DNA of 64,000 bases, taken from positions 108,640,881-108,704,880 of the forward strand of contig JALJCS010000001.1 of the NCBI GenBank assembly GCA_023055355.1, given 5' to 3'. The stretch is from Agelaius tricolor (taxonomy: Eukaryota; Chordata; Aves; Passeriformes; Icteridae). This document shows positions 37,380 to 47,407 of this stretch, in pieces. How positions within the stretch are numbered: position 1 is the stretch's first letter; every line of letters begins with the position of its first letter. Made by a program: the position numbers and the translations under genes. The notes under the pieces were generated by a model. The model did no database searches, was not told the origin of the DNA, and saw only the letters and a program-made list of their open reading frames with translations.

Positions 37380-40300
37380 GAGGCACTGCAGGGCTGGCAT
37401 GGCAAACCCACCCTGAGCCAGCCTGGCCTCTTTGTGCAGTGGCAGTGACGGGGGCATGTGGGGCCAGCCTCCTCTGCCTCCCAGAGTGGGTTTGCTCTGG
37501 GCTCTCACAGGGAATCCCTGTTGCCATCAAAATGCTCGGACTGCTGTTCTAAAGGCCTTCTAAGGGCTCAAATCAGAGTAAGATCAACATGAAGCACTGC
37601 TGGTCAATTATTTTGTGACTTTAGCCTTACTTTTTTTATCCAGAATGCTGGAAACCATTTGCTTGATCTCTGGTCAAAAGCAGGCTCCCCACTACCCCTC
37701 AGCTGTCACTAGAGGAGTAGTGGAGAGCTCTGGTGGATGGGCAGTGGTTTTCCTAACTTTGGTACATCCACAAGAAAATGAAACAGCGCTGTTATGCTTG
37801 GATCTACTATTTCCAGAACTTAATGTCAGTGAGCAATTAGTCACTGGAGAATGAGACAAATATTTGCCTGGAAAAGGGATCTCATGAGATGAGTCAGCAG
37901 ATCAGCCTCTGATCTCTCCCCTAACAGGCAAATCCTTACTCAAAATCCTTACTCAAATGCTAGTCATCAGAGCAATCAGAATATTCTATAAACTGGTAAT
38001 CCAGGCAGAAGTTAATGGTGTGAAGTAAGAAGAAGGGATATTCCTAAATGTTTTACCCATTCACTCATCCCTAGCGTGACGAGCTAAATTTAAGCACTCC
38101 AGCAGATGTGTGCCAAAGTTCACATAATGTTGTGTTGGTGTTCATCAGTCGTATTCATAAATTAAACTTATGGCACGTTTCTTATTAGAATTTAAAATAA
38201 TGAATGAAGCAATGTTTTCCCCACGGAAATTTCTTGGCACAAGTTCTTGGGTACTTTCAAATATGATTTTTGAAACATCTTTATAAAAAACAGAAAGTCA
38301 TTGCATATTTACTTGGCCTTACCATGGATAGATTTTCATCCTCTGGCCTAAAACAAAAGACCTTCTCACCTGAGTGAAAGGAGATTTATTTATTGTGAAT
38401 TCATGGGCAAGATACTGTTGAGTTCTTGTCCACCATTGGCTACTTTCAGAGTTTGTCCCTGTTGTTGTGTACCAGGATCACTGTCAGCACCCCAAAAACC
38501 ACTATCACCCTGACAGCCCACTTTACTTCTTGCTGCCCCAGTCTCATTGCAAAAGCAGTCCATGCATCAGAGCAGGGCTCTCCTCAGCCCCACTAGCATT
38601 GAGTGGGACCCACACAGCCAGAAAGCCCACTCCCCTCCTGGACCCTGGTTTGCAAAGACTCCCTGACACCCTTCTGCACCAGTCCCAGGCCTTCCACGTT
38701 TGATGAGCCACTGGCCACACGAGGATGGAGATGAGGATGACTCTTGCAGGGTGCAGCTGTGCATTGGTGCAGCTCCACTGGCATGGGCTGGTCAAGAACA
38801 CTCCTCCATCCCCTGCTCAGGCCCAGCAGAAGCTGCTCCCATCAGGCTGGTGTTGTGAATATGCAAAAGCACTGCCTGCAGCCACCATGTGCAAGCAGGC
38901 AGGCAGCAAACAAAATATATAAAAGGGTCTGCTTTTTCAATGGATGCAAAATACACCCCATGAGGTAAGGATTTTGGGACATGGTGTTCTGACATGCTGG
39001 GTACTTTCTCTCCAGCTCACCCCCAGAGCAGCAGCAAGAATGGTATGGAGAGGAGTGAGACAAATTTTGCCCACACTATGTGCTTCAGCCTGATTGTCCA
39101 GCTCCTGGGGACACTTGTCATGAGCACATGCCAGAGCACCCTAACCTGACACCATCACTCCTTGCCAGACAGCACAGGACTCATCCTTTTCCCCCAGGTC
39201 CTGCCAAACACTCCTAGGCAGAGGTTCCACTTTCTGCCTCCCGTGTCCTCCACCAGCCAGCCAAGCCCAGCTGTCTTGGTTCAGACAGATTCCTCTGCTT
39301 TGGGAAAAGCAGGCTCTGAAGCTGTCTGTGCTCTAGAGAGACAGGGAGCTGGCCAGGAGGACAGAGAGCTGCCCAGAACAGCTTCCAAGGAGTGGGGCAG
39401 GGTGCTGGCCTGGCTCCTGGCTTGCACTGCTTGCACCTGGGTAGTCATGGTGTTGGCATCAGCCTTTCCAAGGCTGGAAGGTATTGAAGAGGCTAAAGTG
39501 ATGCTAATGTTTCTGAAAAGGCCCTGCTGGGGCTTAATTAGGTGTGAGTCTCATCTCAGAGAGGTGAACCACAAGCCAGCTGGCCTCCTGCTGCCAGCAT
39601 GGTGGGGCTAGGCTCAGTTCCTCCTAAAACCCCCAGGACTAGCATGCTGGGGCACACATCTGGTGATCAGAGGGTGGGAAGAACCTAAAAAGACTGAGAA
39701 TTACCCTCTAGAAGTGCTCTGACCTTTGTCAACAGTTGGTCTGGACCTATTTTGTGCTCTCTTCCTAGGCTCACCTTTTCCCCCACTTCCTCCACATCTT
39801 AAAATTACAGCCAAAACACTCCCTTGATGCCTCTAACTAATACCTTCATCTGGACCGGCCTTTCTCAGGACCTCTAACTTACTCAGGCTGCTGTGTTTGA
39901 GAAGGAGTCACACTTCTGTGCTCTTTTGGTTTCTAAGAAATGCCTCTGAGGAGATATCCTAAGAGATGTCTTGGGAAGTTGTCTTTGAGAAGGAAAACCT
40001 CAGCCCTGGGAGTTGCACCCCTTTTGCCACTGCTTCTTTTATTTGCAAAAATGGTGCTCAGGGTTTCCTGGTAATAATTTAAATGATTACTGGCTTTGTT
40101 TTTCAGTGTGTCTGAGATGTTCCCAGAGCTGCCTCAGGCAGCCTGCAAAGTGAATTTCTTTGCACACCGTTCTTTAATGAGCTAGGAGCTTTAGCTAGTC
40201 AGGGCAGCAGGTTCAAGAGCATGGGCCATAGGGAGGGCTTGGGGATGCTGTTTTTTGAAAAGGGTCTTTCTATTCAAAGATGCATTTCCTGATGCCTTTT

Positions 40301-40703
40301 TTCCAGATCTGTTGGCTGACAGCCAGTCCTGATTTGAACGCTGGCTTGAGGTAGTGCTGGATTCAATGCTGTTGATGTAGTTGGCACATTGCAGTGTAGA
40401 AGAACAGTTTCTTTTGCTAATACCTGTCCTCCATGGATCCTGTGAGGATCCTGGAAACTGAAGGCAATTTCCCCCTTTTGGAGCATTTTTGTGAATCTTG
40501 GAAGACTGCAAAGCATCACTTACAAATGCCCTGACCCATGGGGGCAGGCTACAAAGCTGCCAGTTCATTGCACTACTTGGGAGAACACTTGTGTTTTATC
40601 CCAAGCAGCAGTAACAGGCTTTGCTTTTGGGTTGGGAAAAGCTATATCACATTACTGACCTTCATCTCATCTCCCAGCTTGGAGAGGTGGGAAAAGATGA
40701 GTG
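37380..40703. other. Intergenic flank left of provirus
   Basis: About 3.3 kb of ordinary non-coding DNA reaching to the provirus. Several open frames of 80-150 codons, but none resembles a known family. Confidence 0.5.
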
Positions 40704-40709
40704 ACAATT
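40704..40709. repeat. Target site duplication, left (ACAATT)
   Basis: ACAATT directly precedes the 5' LTR and is repeated directly after the 3' LTR (49433-49438). Six bases is the duplication made by alpha- and betaretroviral integrases; gammaretroviruses usually make four or five. Confidence 0.95.
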
Positions 40710-40865
40710 TGTTGTGGTGTGTTTTATGCTTGTTCAGTTTTCCCTCCATTGTTCTCTCAGAAAGTCCTGTCCTGTTACCAGTTTGTGTCAATCCCCAAAC
40801 CCCTCCCCAGTTGTCTTGGATACCAAATGTATCTTTCTTGTTCCCCACCCCTGGCAGCCTGCCTG

Positions 40866-40920
40866 TCACTCGACACCCCTGCCTCTTTTTCTAGAGAGTT
40901 CGGGCCAGGGTGTCGAGTGA
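40866..40920 (+). promoter_or_regulatory. U3 inverted repeat, 13-bp arms
   Basis: TCACTCGACACCC (40866-40878) and GGGTGTCGAGTGA (40908-40920) are exact reverse complements with a 29-bp spacer; the same structure is in the 3' LTR at 48985-49039. It may be a paired factor-binding site or a cruciform/hairpin in U3 RNA. Function is unknown. Confidence 0.85.
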
Positions 40921-41038
40921 TTGGGTTAGGGGCCAGGGTCCCTCCCGCAACTGTGTTTGATGGGTTCTCCGATCATGCCAATCCTTAATGTATCCCTCTC
41001 TGATTTGCTATCTTTCACCCCTCCCACCCTCAGTAAAA

Positions 41039-41129
41039 CCGAGGCTTTTTCCCTGCCTCGGGGCTCTCAGCTTCTTCCACCGAACCTGCACGTTTCCCTA
41101 CCAATAAAACCACCCCCCCGAAGAAACTG
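41039..41129 (+). promoter_or_regulatory. R/U5 hairpins around poly(A) signal
   Basis: CCGAGGC (41039-41045) pairs exactly with GCCTCGG (41055-41061). Further on, CAGCTTCTTC (41068-41077) pairs with GAAGAAACTG (41120-41129) with one mismatch, enclosing AATAAA (41103-41108) in the loop. Retroviral R regions often fold around the poly(A) signal to regulate its use at the 5' and 3' ends. The pairing is seen; the role is inferred. Confidence 0.5.
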
Positions 41130-41317
41130 AGGGTCGCCTCTTCATTTCATCCTGCGACTTCGGAGCTCTTTACTGCGGCCACACGTCCGCAAGGCCTGAC
41201 ATCGCCTTGGGCACAAGCCCCTGACTCCGGGTTGGGGAAGTGCCTTACTGGCTGGAGGTTGGCTGGACACTTATCTAGCCTGGGCGTTTCACTTTTCACC
41301 GGCCACTGCTCCAGTTT

Positions 41318-41335
41318 TGGCGCCCGGCGCGGGGC
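41318..41335 (+). other. Primer binding site, tRNA-Lys-like
   Basis: TGGCGCCCGGCGCGGGGC starts four bases after the LTR. TGGCGCCC and the trailing GGGGC fit the complement of the tRNA-Lys (CTT type) 3' end used by several betaretroviruses and foamy viruses. Three transitions at inner positions (GGCGC where AACGT is usual) are not explained by the common tRNA-Lys sequence; a variant avian tRNA could match fully. Confidence 0.75.
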
Positions 41336-41704
41336 CCCCCCTTTTCTCGGATTTGTGGACCCCACGGACGGGATTTCGAGAATCCCAGCGGTCGCGGAAC
41401 TACCCTGTGGTCGAGCAGACCTTGTGCGCGAGGTAGCGCTCCCCAGGGACCCTGGACGGCAGCTCCTTGCACCTGGGAGTCGTCCTGTCGCAGGAAACCC
41501 CTCGTTCCAGCTTTTCGTTTGTCGCCTCCGGACTTCGTGAGTATTCTGCTACTCTCCCTGTCGCCTTCCCCTCTATTGGTGTTTCGTCACCACCCTTCTT
41601 TTTCTCTAGACAGGGGCCGGGGGTGGGCACCCTTATTTTTTTTTCTTTCGCGTTTACTGGAACGGGGGGGGCTTTTCCGCAGCTGCCACTTATAACATCG
41701 AGCG
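41336..41704 (+). other. Leader with splice donor
   Basis: The untranslated leader between the primer binding site and gag, expected to carry the packaging signal. A consensus splice donor, TTC then GTGAGT, lies at 41537-41542 and is the best candidate for making the env mRNA. Placement in the leader means the spliced env message would carry no gag codons, unlike alpharetroviruses, whose donor lies inside gag. Confidence 0.65.
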
Positions 41705-43747
41705 ATGGGTGCAAAGTTTTCGCTCTCGGCAGCTCAGAAGGGGCTGTTTTACCAAGTTGTGGGTATCCTAGTTGGGGGGGGTTGTTCCGTTGATAAAAAG
41801 GAAGTTAAAAAATTAATCCGATGGCTTTTTTCTGAGTTTCCCGAAGTCTCCCCCGATCTAATTAAAGATCCTGCCTTTTGGCAGAGGGCAAATGCCAAGT
41901 TATCAAACTTGATTAGATCACGAGACACCTCGCTTTCTCCGTTAGCTTTTTGGATTTCACAAATTCGATCTATCTTGAAAGCAGGAGGAAACTCAGAAAA
42001 ACCTTCGGTCAGTTTTAGTTCGTGCCCCAGTTCTCCCGCCTCTCCCTCTACCCCTAACCCTTCTTCCCGTCCCCACAAATGTAAAACCGGGATTCTGAAA
42101 GGTGCAGCGCGCTCCAGCCCCGCGCAGGGTGACCATTCGTCCCCTAGCCCCCTTCAAAATCCTCGGCCCCCCCGCCCTAAGAGTCCTGGCCAGTCTCTTA
42201 GGGGCTCCTCGTCTTCCCCTACCTCCCCTGTTCCTGCCCCCAGGTCCTCAGTTTCTAAAACCCCAAAATCCAAAACCCTAATTTCTAAGTCCCCAGTTTG
42301 CTCCCAGTCGCCTCCAATTCCCCAAAATGGCTCCTATGGGGCCCAAGATGGAGGCAACCACATGGCTGAAATGGCGGGAAAGCCCTCTTCTTCTCCCCAG
42401 AATCCCTTTTTCCCAAGCTCCAACCCCTTCCTGCCAGTCGGCCACTCCCAGTGTTCTACCCCCTCGTCCTTCCCCCCTCCTGGTCCCTCCTCCTTTCCAG
42501 AAACCTCCTCTTCAGTAGTCCCTCCCCTTTCTCCTCCCACATCCCCGCCCATAGCTCCTCCCTCGGTCCCTCCCATACCACCTCCCATCTCTCCACCCCC
42601 TGCCAGTCAAAAGGTTCCACCCCTTGTCTCCGCCTCCTGGGAGGGTCCCTCGATATCGGATTGCCCTGCTCAAGTTCCCAGCCACGCCCCTACCTCCTCC
42701 TCTCCCGGTTCCCACGCTCTCCCTGCCGGCTCCCGCGCTTTGGGTTCCGGGGGGGGGGCAGCAGTTGGGAACCGGGAACCGGGGTCTGCTGCGATACCAT
42801 CCGCAGCCCCGGTTGTTTACCATCCAGAGGGAGATGGTGGGGTGCGTCGCCAGTGGGTCCCCTTACACCATTCACAAATTAAGGAGCTGTGCAAGGCACA
42901 GAAAGATTACGGCCGGGACAGCGAATACTTTCGGGGAGTGTTGCAGGCAACACTTACCGAAGCCGATGTCACCCCCTCTGACATCCGGCGCCTCTTCACG
43001 TGTCTGCTCAATCCCACCGAGCGGGCTATGTGGGAGGCAGCCTGGAAGAGGAGAGTGACGGAGGCCCTCCCGAGCCTGTGGGAACGGCCCCACACGGGGC
43101 TGGACCTAACGGGCAATGTCCTAGCCATCGATCAACTCCTTGGGACCGGCAACTGGGCAGATGGGCACTCGCAGGCGAGTGCCATCCCCCAGGAAGCCCT
43201 CCGGGAGTCAGCGCGGGCAGCCGAGAAAGCGTTCCTGGCGCTGCCGGGGGCGGCTCCTCTCCTTTCTTTTTCCAGAATCTTTCAGGGCGCCGAGGAATCT
43301 TTCCTCGATTTTGTCGAGCGTCTTCGAAAAGCTGTCGAGCAGCAAGTGGCGGACGAAGTTGCCCGGGAACATATCCTGAAGGAAGTAGCATCCACGAATG
43401 CAAACTCTGCGTGTAGGGATGCCATCCTCAGCCTCCCGATGCACCCACCCCCCTCGCTGCACGATATGCTCGAAGTCTGCACCCGGAAAGTCCTAATCAT
43501 GCCATCTAGAGAGGGAGAGAAGAAAAAACAGCTGCCACCCCGAGTCAGCGCCGCAGAAGAGGCGCCTGAAAACACCTTCTCTGAAGCCACCTGCCGCTCG
43601 CCTGCTCCCGGTCCTTCCGCCGCCAAATCACCCTGCCATCTGTGCGGAAAGCTCGGGCATTGGATGCCCGACTGCCCGCTGCGGCGGGAATTTTATGAAT
43701 TCAAAAGGGGGCAGGGACTCCTGGGGAAAACCCAGACAAAAAACTAA
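41705..43747 (+). CDS. gag: Gag polyprotein (endogenous retrovirus)
   Basis: 680 codons without a break. It starts MGAKFSLS, a good N-myristoylation signal (Gly2, Ser6), so matrix should target the plasma membrane; the matrix domain covers roughly residues 1-95. A long Pro/Ser-rich linker follows (about 100-345), with no PPxY, PTAP/PSAP or YPxL late motif that I can find. Capsid probably starts at PVVYHPEG (residue 369) and contains the major homology region at about 525-545 (key residues Q-G-A-E-E, F, R-L). Nucleocapsid has one CCHC zinc knuckle, residues 644-657 ([14 protein letters not shown]), where alpha- and betaretroviruses normally have two. The gene ends ACA AAA AAC TAA, so the last codons form the frameshift site into pro-pol. 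Structural protein of the particle; probably intact and translatable. Confidence 0.95.
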   Translation: MGAKFSLSAAQKGLFYQVVGILVGGGCSVDKKEVKKLIRWLFSEFPEVSPDLIKDPAFWQRANAKLSNLIRSRDTSLSPLAFWISQIRSILKAGGNSEKPSVSFSSCPSSPASPSTPNPSSRPHKCKTGILKGAARSSPAQGDHSSPSPLQNPRPPRPKSPGQSLRGSSSSPTSPVPAPRSSVSKTPKSKTLISKSPVCSQSPPIPQNGSYGAQDGGNHMAEMAGKPSSSPQNPFFPSSNPFLPVGHSQCSTPSSFPPPGPSSFPETSSSVVPPLSPPTSPPIAPPSVPPIPPPISPPPASQKVPPLVSASWEGPSISDCPAQVPSHAPTSSSPGSHALPAGSRALGSGGGAAVGNREPGSAAIPSAAPVVYHPEGDGGVRRQWVPLHHSQIKELCKAQKDYGRDSEYFRGVLQATLTEADVTPSDIRRLFTCLLNPTERAMWEAAWKRRVTEALPSLWERPHTGLDLTGNVLAIDQLLGTGNWADGHSQASAIPQEALRESARAAEKAFLALPGAAPLLSFSRIFQGAEESFLDFVERLRKAVEQQVADEVAREHILKEVASTNANSACRDAILSLPMHPPPSLHDMLEVCTRKVLIMPSREGEKKKQLPPRVSAAEEAPENTFSEATCRSPAPGPSAAKSPCHLCGKLGHWMPDCPLRREFYEFKRGQGLLGKTQTKN

Positions 43748-43794
43748 CATCTGAGCGCAGTTCCCCCCTGCGCCATGATAAAAATAGGGCGGGA
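43738..43794 (+). promoter_or_regulatory. -1 ribosomal frameshift signal, gag to pro-pol
   Basis: The slippery heptamer A AAA AAC (43738-43744) is in the gag frame and directly followed by the gag stop TAA. Ten bases after it, GCGCAG (43755-43760) pairs exactly with CTGCGC (43768-43773) around a 7-base C-rich loop. TCCC in that loop (43762-43765) can pair with GGGA (43791-43794), which would make an H-type pseudoknot. The pro-pol frame is -1 relative to gag and is open from 43699, so the overlap is 49 bases. Confidence 0.9.
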
Positions 43795-46700
43795 CAACTA
43801 ACACCACGCAGGGAGGGGAGATCTCAGGGACCGCCGCCTGCCAAACAAGACATATTCTCACCGGACTTGTCACATGTTGCATGTCTCCAACCTAGACCCG
43901 TGCTAACTACCTTTTCTGCTTTCAGACCCTTCCGGCTGCAGCTGACGGAGCCACTACATCTTAAGAACTCCGATTTTCAACTCGTGTCAGTCAGCCCGGA
44001 ATGCCCAGGAAACTGGGGGCGGATAAGGTGTAAGTACGTCGTTGTCGGAGACACTAAGCACACACCTTTAGAGGTGAACATAATTCCAGGTCTTCTGCCA
44101 TCTGACCCGGGACTGTTCGCCGTGGGGCTGCACTGTGTCCAACCCCCCACTTTCCTGCCCAAGGGACAGGTGATCGCACAAGCGATCCCTGTTCCCGAAA
44201 TAACTTGGGCCCTGGGGTTTCCTCCGGCTGAACTCCAAAATCCAACAGTAGCTTGGGCCCAGGTCCTGGGGCGAGAAAGGCCTCATGTCACCTGTCATAT
44301 CTCAAAAGGGGGAGAGGGCAAGCCTCTTAAAGGCTTGTTGGACACAGGAGCAGATGTAACGATCATTCCTTCCCGGGAATGGCCGTCACATTGGGAATTG
44401 CAAAACGCGCCTGGCCACGTCCGAGGTGTCGGGGGTTTACAATTGGCACGTCAATCAAAGAGCGTTGTACAAATTACGGGGCCGGATGGGCAATTGGCTT
44501 CAGTGCGCCCATTCGTATTAGATTACACGGAACCCCTGTGGGGGAGAGACCTCTTGGCCCAGTGGGGAGCCCGAATTGACCTCCCAGCAGCTCCCCAGGT
44601 TTTTCGGGCAGCGGTCACTGATGAGCGCCCTACCTGGAAACTGATTTGGAAATCTGATAAACCAGTACAGGTAGTGCAGTGGCCGCTCAACAAGCAAAAA
44701 TTAGCGGCGCTCAATGAGCTTGTTAAGGAGCAGCTACTCAAGGGCAACCTGGTGGAGACCATGTCAGAGTGGAACTCCCCAGTGTTCGTTATCAAAAAGC
44801 CCAACAAAGATAAGTGGCGGCTCCTTCACGACCTCCGCCAAATTAACAACATCATTGAAGATATGGGGCCTCTCCAACCAGGGATGCCGTCCCCAACGAT
44901 GCTCCCCCAAAATTGGAATTTGGTCGTAATTGACATAAAAGATTGCTTTTTCCAAATTCCCTTACACCCGGACGATGCTCCGCGTTTCGCCTTCACGGTT
45001 CCTGCCATCAACCGTGAAGCCCCAAGCAAGCGCTATCATTGGCGAGTTCTTCCGCAAGGCCTGAAGGCCAGCCCGATGATCTGCCAATGGTACGTCGCCT
45101 CCTTGCTGTCCCCAGTACGTGCAGCCACCAAAGACACCATCATTTACCATTATATGGATGACATCCTAGTGTGCGCTCCGACCAACGACCTACTTACCCA
45201 CGCGCTTGACCTAACAATCGATGCATTGGTTGTTGCAGGGTTCGAGCTCCAGCAAGATAAGATTCAACAGATGCCACCCTGGAAGTACCTGGGCCTGGAA
45301 ATAACGAAGCGGACCATTGTTCCGCAAAAATTGGCTATTAAAACTAACATCAAAAACCTGGCAGATGTCCACCAGCTGTGTGGGTCCTTGAATTGGGTAA
45401 GGCCTTGGCTAGGCATTCCAACAGAAGACCTAGCCCCCCTTTTCAATTTATTGAAAGGGGGAGAAGAGCTTAGTTCTCCAAGGTCCCTTACCCCAGAGGC
45501 CCAGACAGCGCTGGAGAAGATCCAAAACTCCATCTCGGCCAGGCAGGCCCACAGATATCACCCGGGCCTGCCATTTAAATTCATTGTTCTAGGTAAGCTG
45601 CCACACCTCCATGGGGTGATTTTCCAGTGGGATGATTCCATCAAGGGCAAGGACCGGGGCTCGGGGGATCCCCTCTTAATCATAGAGTGGGTGTTCCTCA
45701 GCCATCACAGGTCCAAAAGGATGACGCAGCCAGCCGAGCTGGTGGCAGAATTGATCAGAAAGGCTAGATCACGGATCAGAGAGTTGGCAGGTTGTGACTT
45801 TGACTGCATCCACATTCCTTTAAAATTCGATTCAGGCCATCTAAAAAGAAAGATGATTGATAACCTTCTGGAAACAAATGAGATGCTTCAACTGGCTTTG
45901 GACAGCTACACCGGCCAAATCGCAGTAGATCGGCCGGCCCACAAATTATTCAATCAGGAATTCACATTGTCTCTAAAATCAGTTCAGAGTAGAACTCCTC
46001 TGAAGGCTTTGACAGTTTTTACAGACGCGTCTGGAGCATCCCACAAGTCAGTGATGACTTGGAAAGATCCTCAGACTCAGCGGTGGGAGGCAGATGTCAC
46101 AGAGGTGGAAGGTTCACCTCAAGTTGCTGAGTTGGACGCAGTCGTCAGAGCCTTTGAGAGGTTCTCTGAACCATTCAATTTGGTCACTGATTCAGCCTAT
46201 GTCGCGGGTGTAGTTTCCAGAGCCGAAAATGCAATTTTACAAGAGGTATCAAACATCCCTTTGTTTAACTTGCTCTCTAAACTTGTGAACTTAGTCTCCC
46301 ACCGAGAGCAACCCTTTTATGTGATGCATGTCAGGTCACATACCGATTTGCCTGGATTTATTGCGGAAGGCAATAGGCGTGCTGACGCCCTTGCCGCTCC
46401 TGTTCAAGCTGCCCCACTCCCTGATCTGTTCAGTCAGGCCAAGATCAGCCACCAGCAATTTCATCAGAACGCCCCTGGCCTTGTTCGACAATTCCATCTT
46501 ACACGCGAACAGGCCAAGGCGATCGTGGCTACATGTCCTCAATGCCAGTCCCACCAGCTCCCAACAATACCCTTGGGAGCTAACCCCAGAGGTCTATCTA
46601 GTTGCGAGGTGTGGCAGATGGATGTTACCCACATCCCTGCCTTTGGCCGTCTGCAATTCGTACATGTCTCAGTGGATACCTTCTCCGGTGCAGTCTATGC

Positions 46701-47328
46701 CTCTGCCCACACAGGGGAAAAGGCAGCAGATTGTGAAAAACACCTAGTTCAAGCGTTTGCTGTCCTGGGCATCCCCAAGGTCCTGAAAACAGACAATGGC
46801 CCGGCGTATAAATCCAGGGAGCTGCGAAGCTTCCTGCAACAATGGGGAATAGAGCATAAGACCGGCATCCCCTATTCCCCGACAGGCCAAGCCGTGGTAG
46901 AAAGGACCCACCAGAGCCTAAAGAGAGTTTTAGAACAACAGCGAGTGGCTGTGAAGGTGGAGTCCCCCCATATCCGTCTCGCGAAGGCGCTTTTTACCAT
47001 TAACTTCCTAAACTGTTCTTTCGAAAATCTCAATCCGCCTATCGTGCGACATTTCGGGAGACATGAGCAGCTGCAGGCCAGGGTCAGGCCTCCTGTCCTG
47101 ATTAAGGATCCGGAGACCTGGAAAACGGAGGGGCCTTTCGATCTAGTGACTTGGGGGAGGGGATACGCTTGCGTGTCCACCCCCTCAGGTCCGAGATGGA
47201 TCCCCGCTAAGTGGGTCAAGCCCTTCCGCCCTGGGAAGACTCTGAGAGCAGAAAACGTAGAACAGGTCACGGAGGCATGTTGGCGGCGGCGGCGGAAGCT
47301 CCCAGGGATGGAGCCACTCCCAGTTTAA
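43744..47328 (+). CDS. pol: Pro-Pol (protease, RT, RNase H, integrase)
   Basis: The frame is open from 43699 with no ATG near its start. It is made as a Gag-Pro-Pol fusion after the -1 shift, adding about 1194 residues. Order of domains: a dUTPase-like segment (about 43940-44200, lacking obvious catalytic residues); aspartic protease with LLDTGAD (44335-44355) and GRDLL; reverse transcriptase with catalytic Asp at 44932 and YMDD at 45151-45162; RNase H with acidic residues at 46024, 46129, 46189 and 46384; integrase with HHCC zinc site (His at 46450 and 46462, CPQC at 46534-46545) and D, D-35-E at 46621, 46792 and 46900. All catalytic residues are present and there is no stop. Protease shares the pol frame, so one frameshift serves both; typical betaretroviruses place protease in its own frame. 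No G-patch is evident after protease. Class II affinity is clear. Confidence 0.96.
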   Translation, partial: LTSERSSPLRHDKNRAGQLTPRREGRSQGPPPAKQDIFSPDLSHVACLQPRPVLTTFSAFRPFRLQLTEPLHLKNSDFQLVSVSPECPGNWGRIRCKYVVVGDTKHTPLEVNIIPGLLPSDPGLFAVGLHCVQPPTFLPKGQVIAQAIPVPEITWALGFPPAELQNPTVAWAQVLGRERPHVTCHISKGGEGKPLKGLLDTGADVTIIPSREWPSHWELQNAPGHVRGVGGLQLARQSKSVVQITGPDGQLASVRPFVLDYTEPLWGRDLLAQWGARIDLPAAPQVFRAAVTDERPTWKLIWKSDKPVQVVQWPLNKQKLAALNELVKEQLLKGNLVETMSEWNSPVFVIKKPNKDKWRLLHDLRQINNIIEDMGPLQPGMPSPTMLPQNWNLVVIDIKDCFFQIPLHPDDAPRFAFTVPAINREAPSKRYHWRVLPQGLKASPMICQWYVASLLSPVRAATKDTIIYHYMDDILVCAPTNDLLTHALDLTIDALVVAGFELQQDKIQQMPPWKYLGLEITKRTIVPQKLAIKTNIKNLADVHQLCGSLNWVRPWLGIPTEDLAPLFNLLKGGEELSSPRSLTPEAQTALEKIQNSISARQAHRYHPGLPFKFIVLGKLPHLHGVIFQWDDSIKGKDRGSGDPLLIIEWVFLSHHRSKRMTQPAELVAELIRKARSRIRELAGCDFDCIHIPLKFDSGHLKRKMIDNLLETNEMLQLALDSYTGQIAVDRPAHKLFNQEFTLSLKSVQSRTPLKALTVFTDASGASHKSVMTWKDPQTQRWEADVTEVEGSPQVAELDAVVRAFERFSEPFNLVTDSAYVAGVVSRAENAILQEVSNIPLFNLLSKLVNLVSHREQPFYVMHVRSHTDLPGFIAEGNRRADALAAPVQAAPLPDLFSQAKISHQQFHQNAPGLVRQFHLTREQAKAIVATCPQCQSHQLPTIPLGANPRGLSSCEVWQMDVTHIPAFGRLQFVHVSVDTFSGAVYASAHTGEKAADCEKHLVQAFAVLGIPKVLKTDNGPAYKSRELRSFLQQWGIEHKTGIPYSPTGQAVVERTHQSLKRVLEQQRVAVKVESPHIRLAKALFTINFLNCSFENLNPPIVRHFGRHEQLQARVRPPVLIKDPETWKTEGPFDLVTWGRGYACVSTPSGPRWIPAKWVKPFRPGKTLRAENVEQVTEACWRRRRKLPGMEPLPV

Positions 47329-47384
47329 CCCTCTCCCTGCCCCGGGCAGGACCTGATTCAGAGTCATTCCTTATGTCTGTCTCT

Positions 47385-47397
47385 TGTTTGTTTTTAG
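47385..47397 (+). promoter_or_regulatory. Candidate env splice acceptor
   Basis: TGTTTGTTTTTAG is a pyrimidine-rich acceptor ending at 47397, ten bases before the env ATG at 47408. Paired with the leader donor at 41537 it would give a subgenomic env mRNA of standard form. Confidence 0.65.
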
Positions 47398-47407
47398 TTT
47401 TCCCCCA

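Larger units (their letters stand above)
40710..41313 (+). repeat. 5' LTR
   Basis: 604 bp beginning TGTTGTGG and ending GCTCCA (TG...CA). It contains a 13-bp perfect inverted repeat in U3 (40866-40878 with 40908-40920), an ATTGG (inverted CCAAT) overlapping its right end, a 7-bp hairpin at 41039-41061, and the polyadenylation signal AATAAA at 41103-41108. I see no convincing TATA box; the promoter may use other elements. R is probably short and lies around the AATAAA. Confidence 0.96.

Noticed and set aside
36024..37508. 494-codon minus-strand open frame, Cys/Gln/Ser/Val-rich
   Set aside because: It coincides with the 23/29/31-bp minisatellite; overlapping frames of the same strand are also open, and there is no start, splice or domain evidence.
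43867..43869. TTG as start of pro-pol
   Set aside because: The frame is open further upstream to 43699 and the frameshift signal explains how it is entered; no independent start is needed.
47384..47407. TTG as start of env
   Set aside because: It lies upstream of the splice acceptor; the ATG at 47408 starts the signal peptide.
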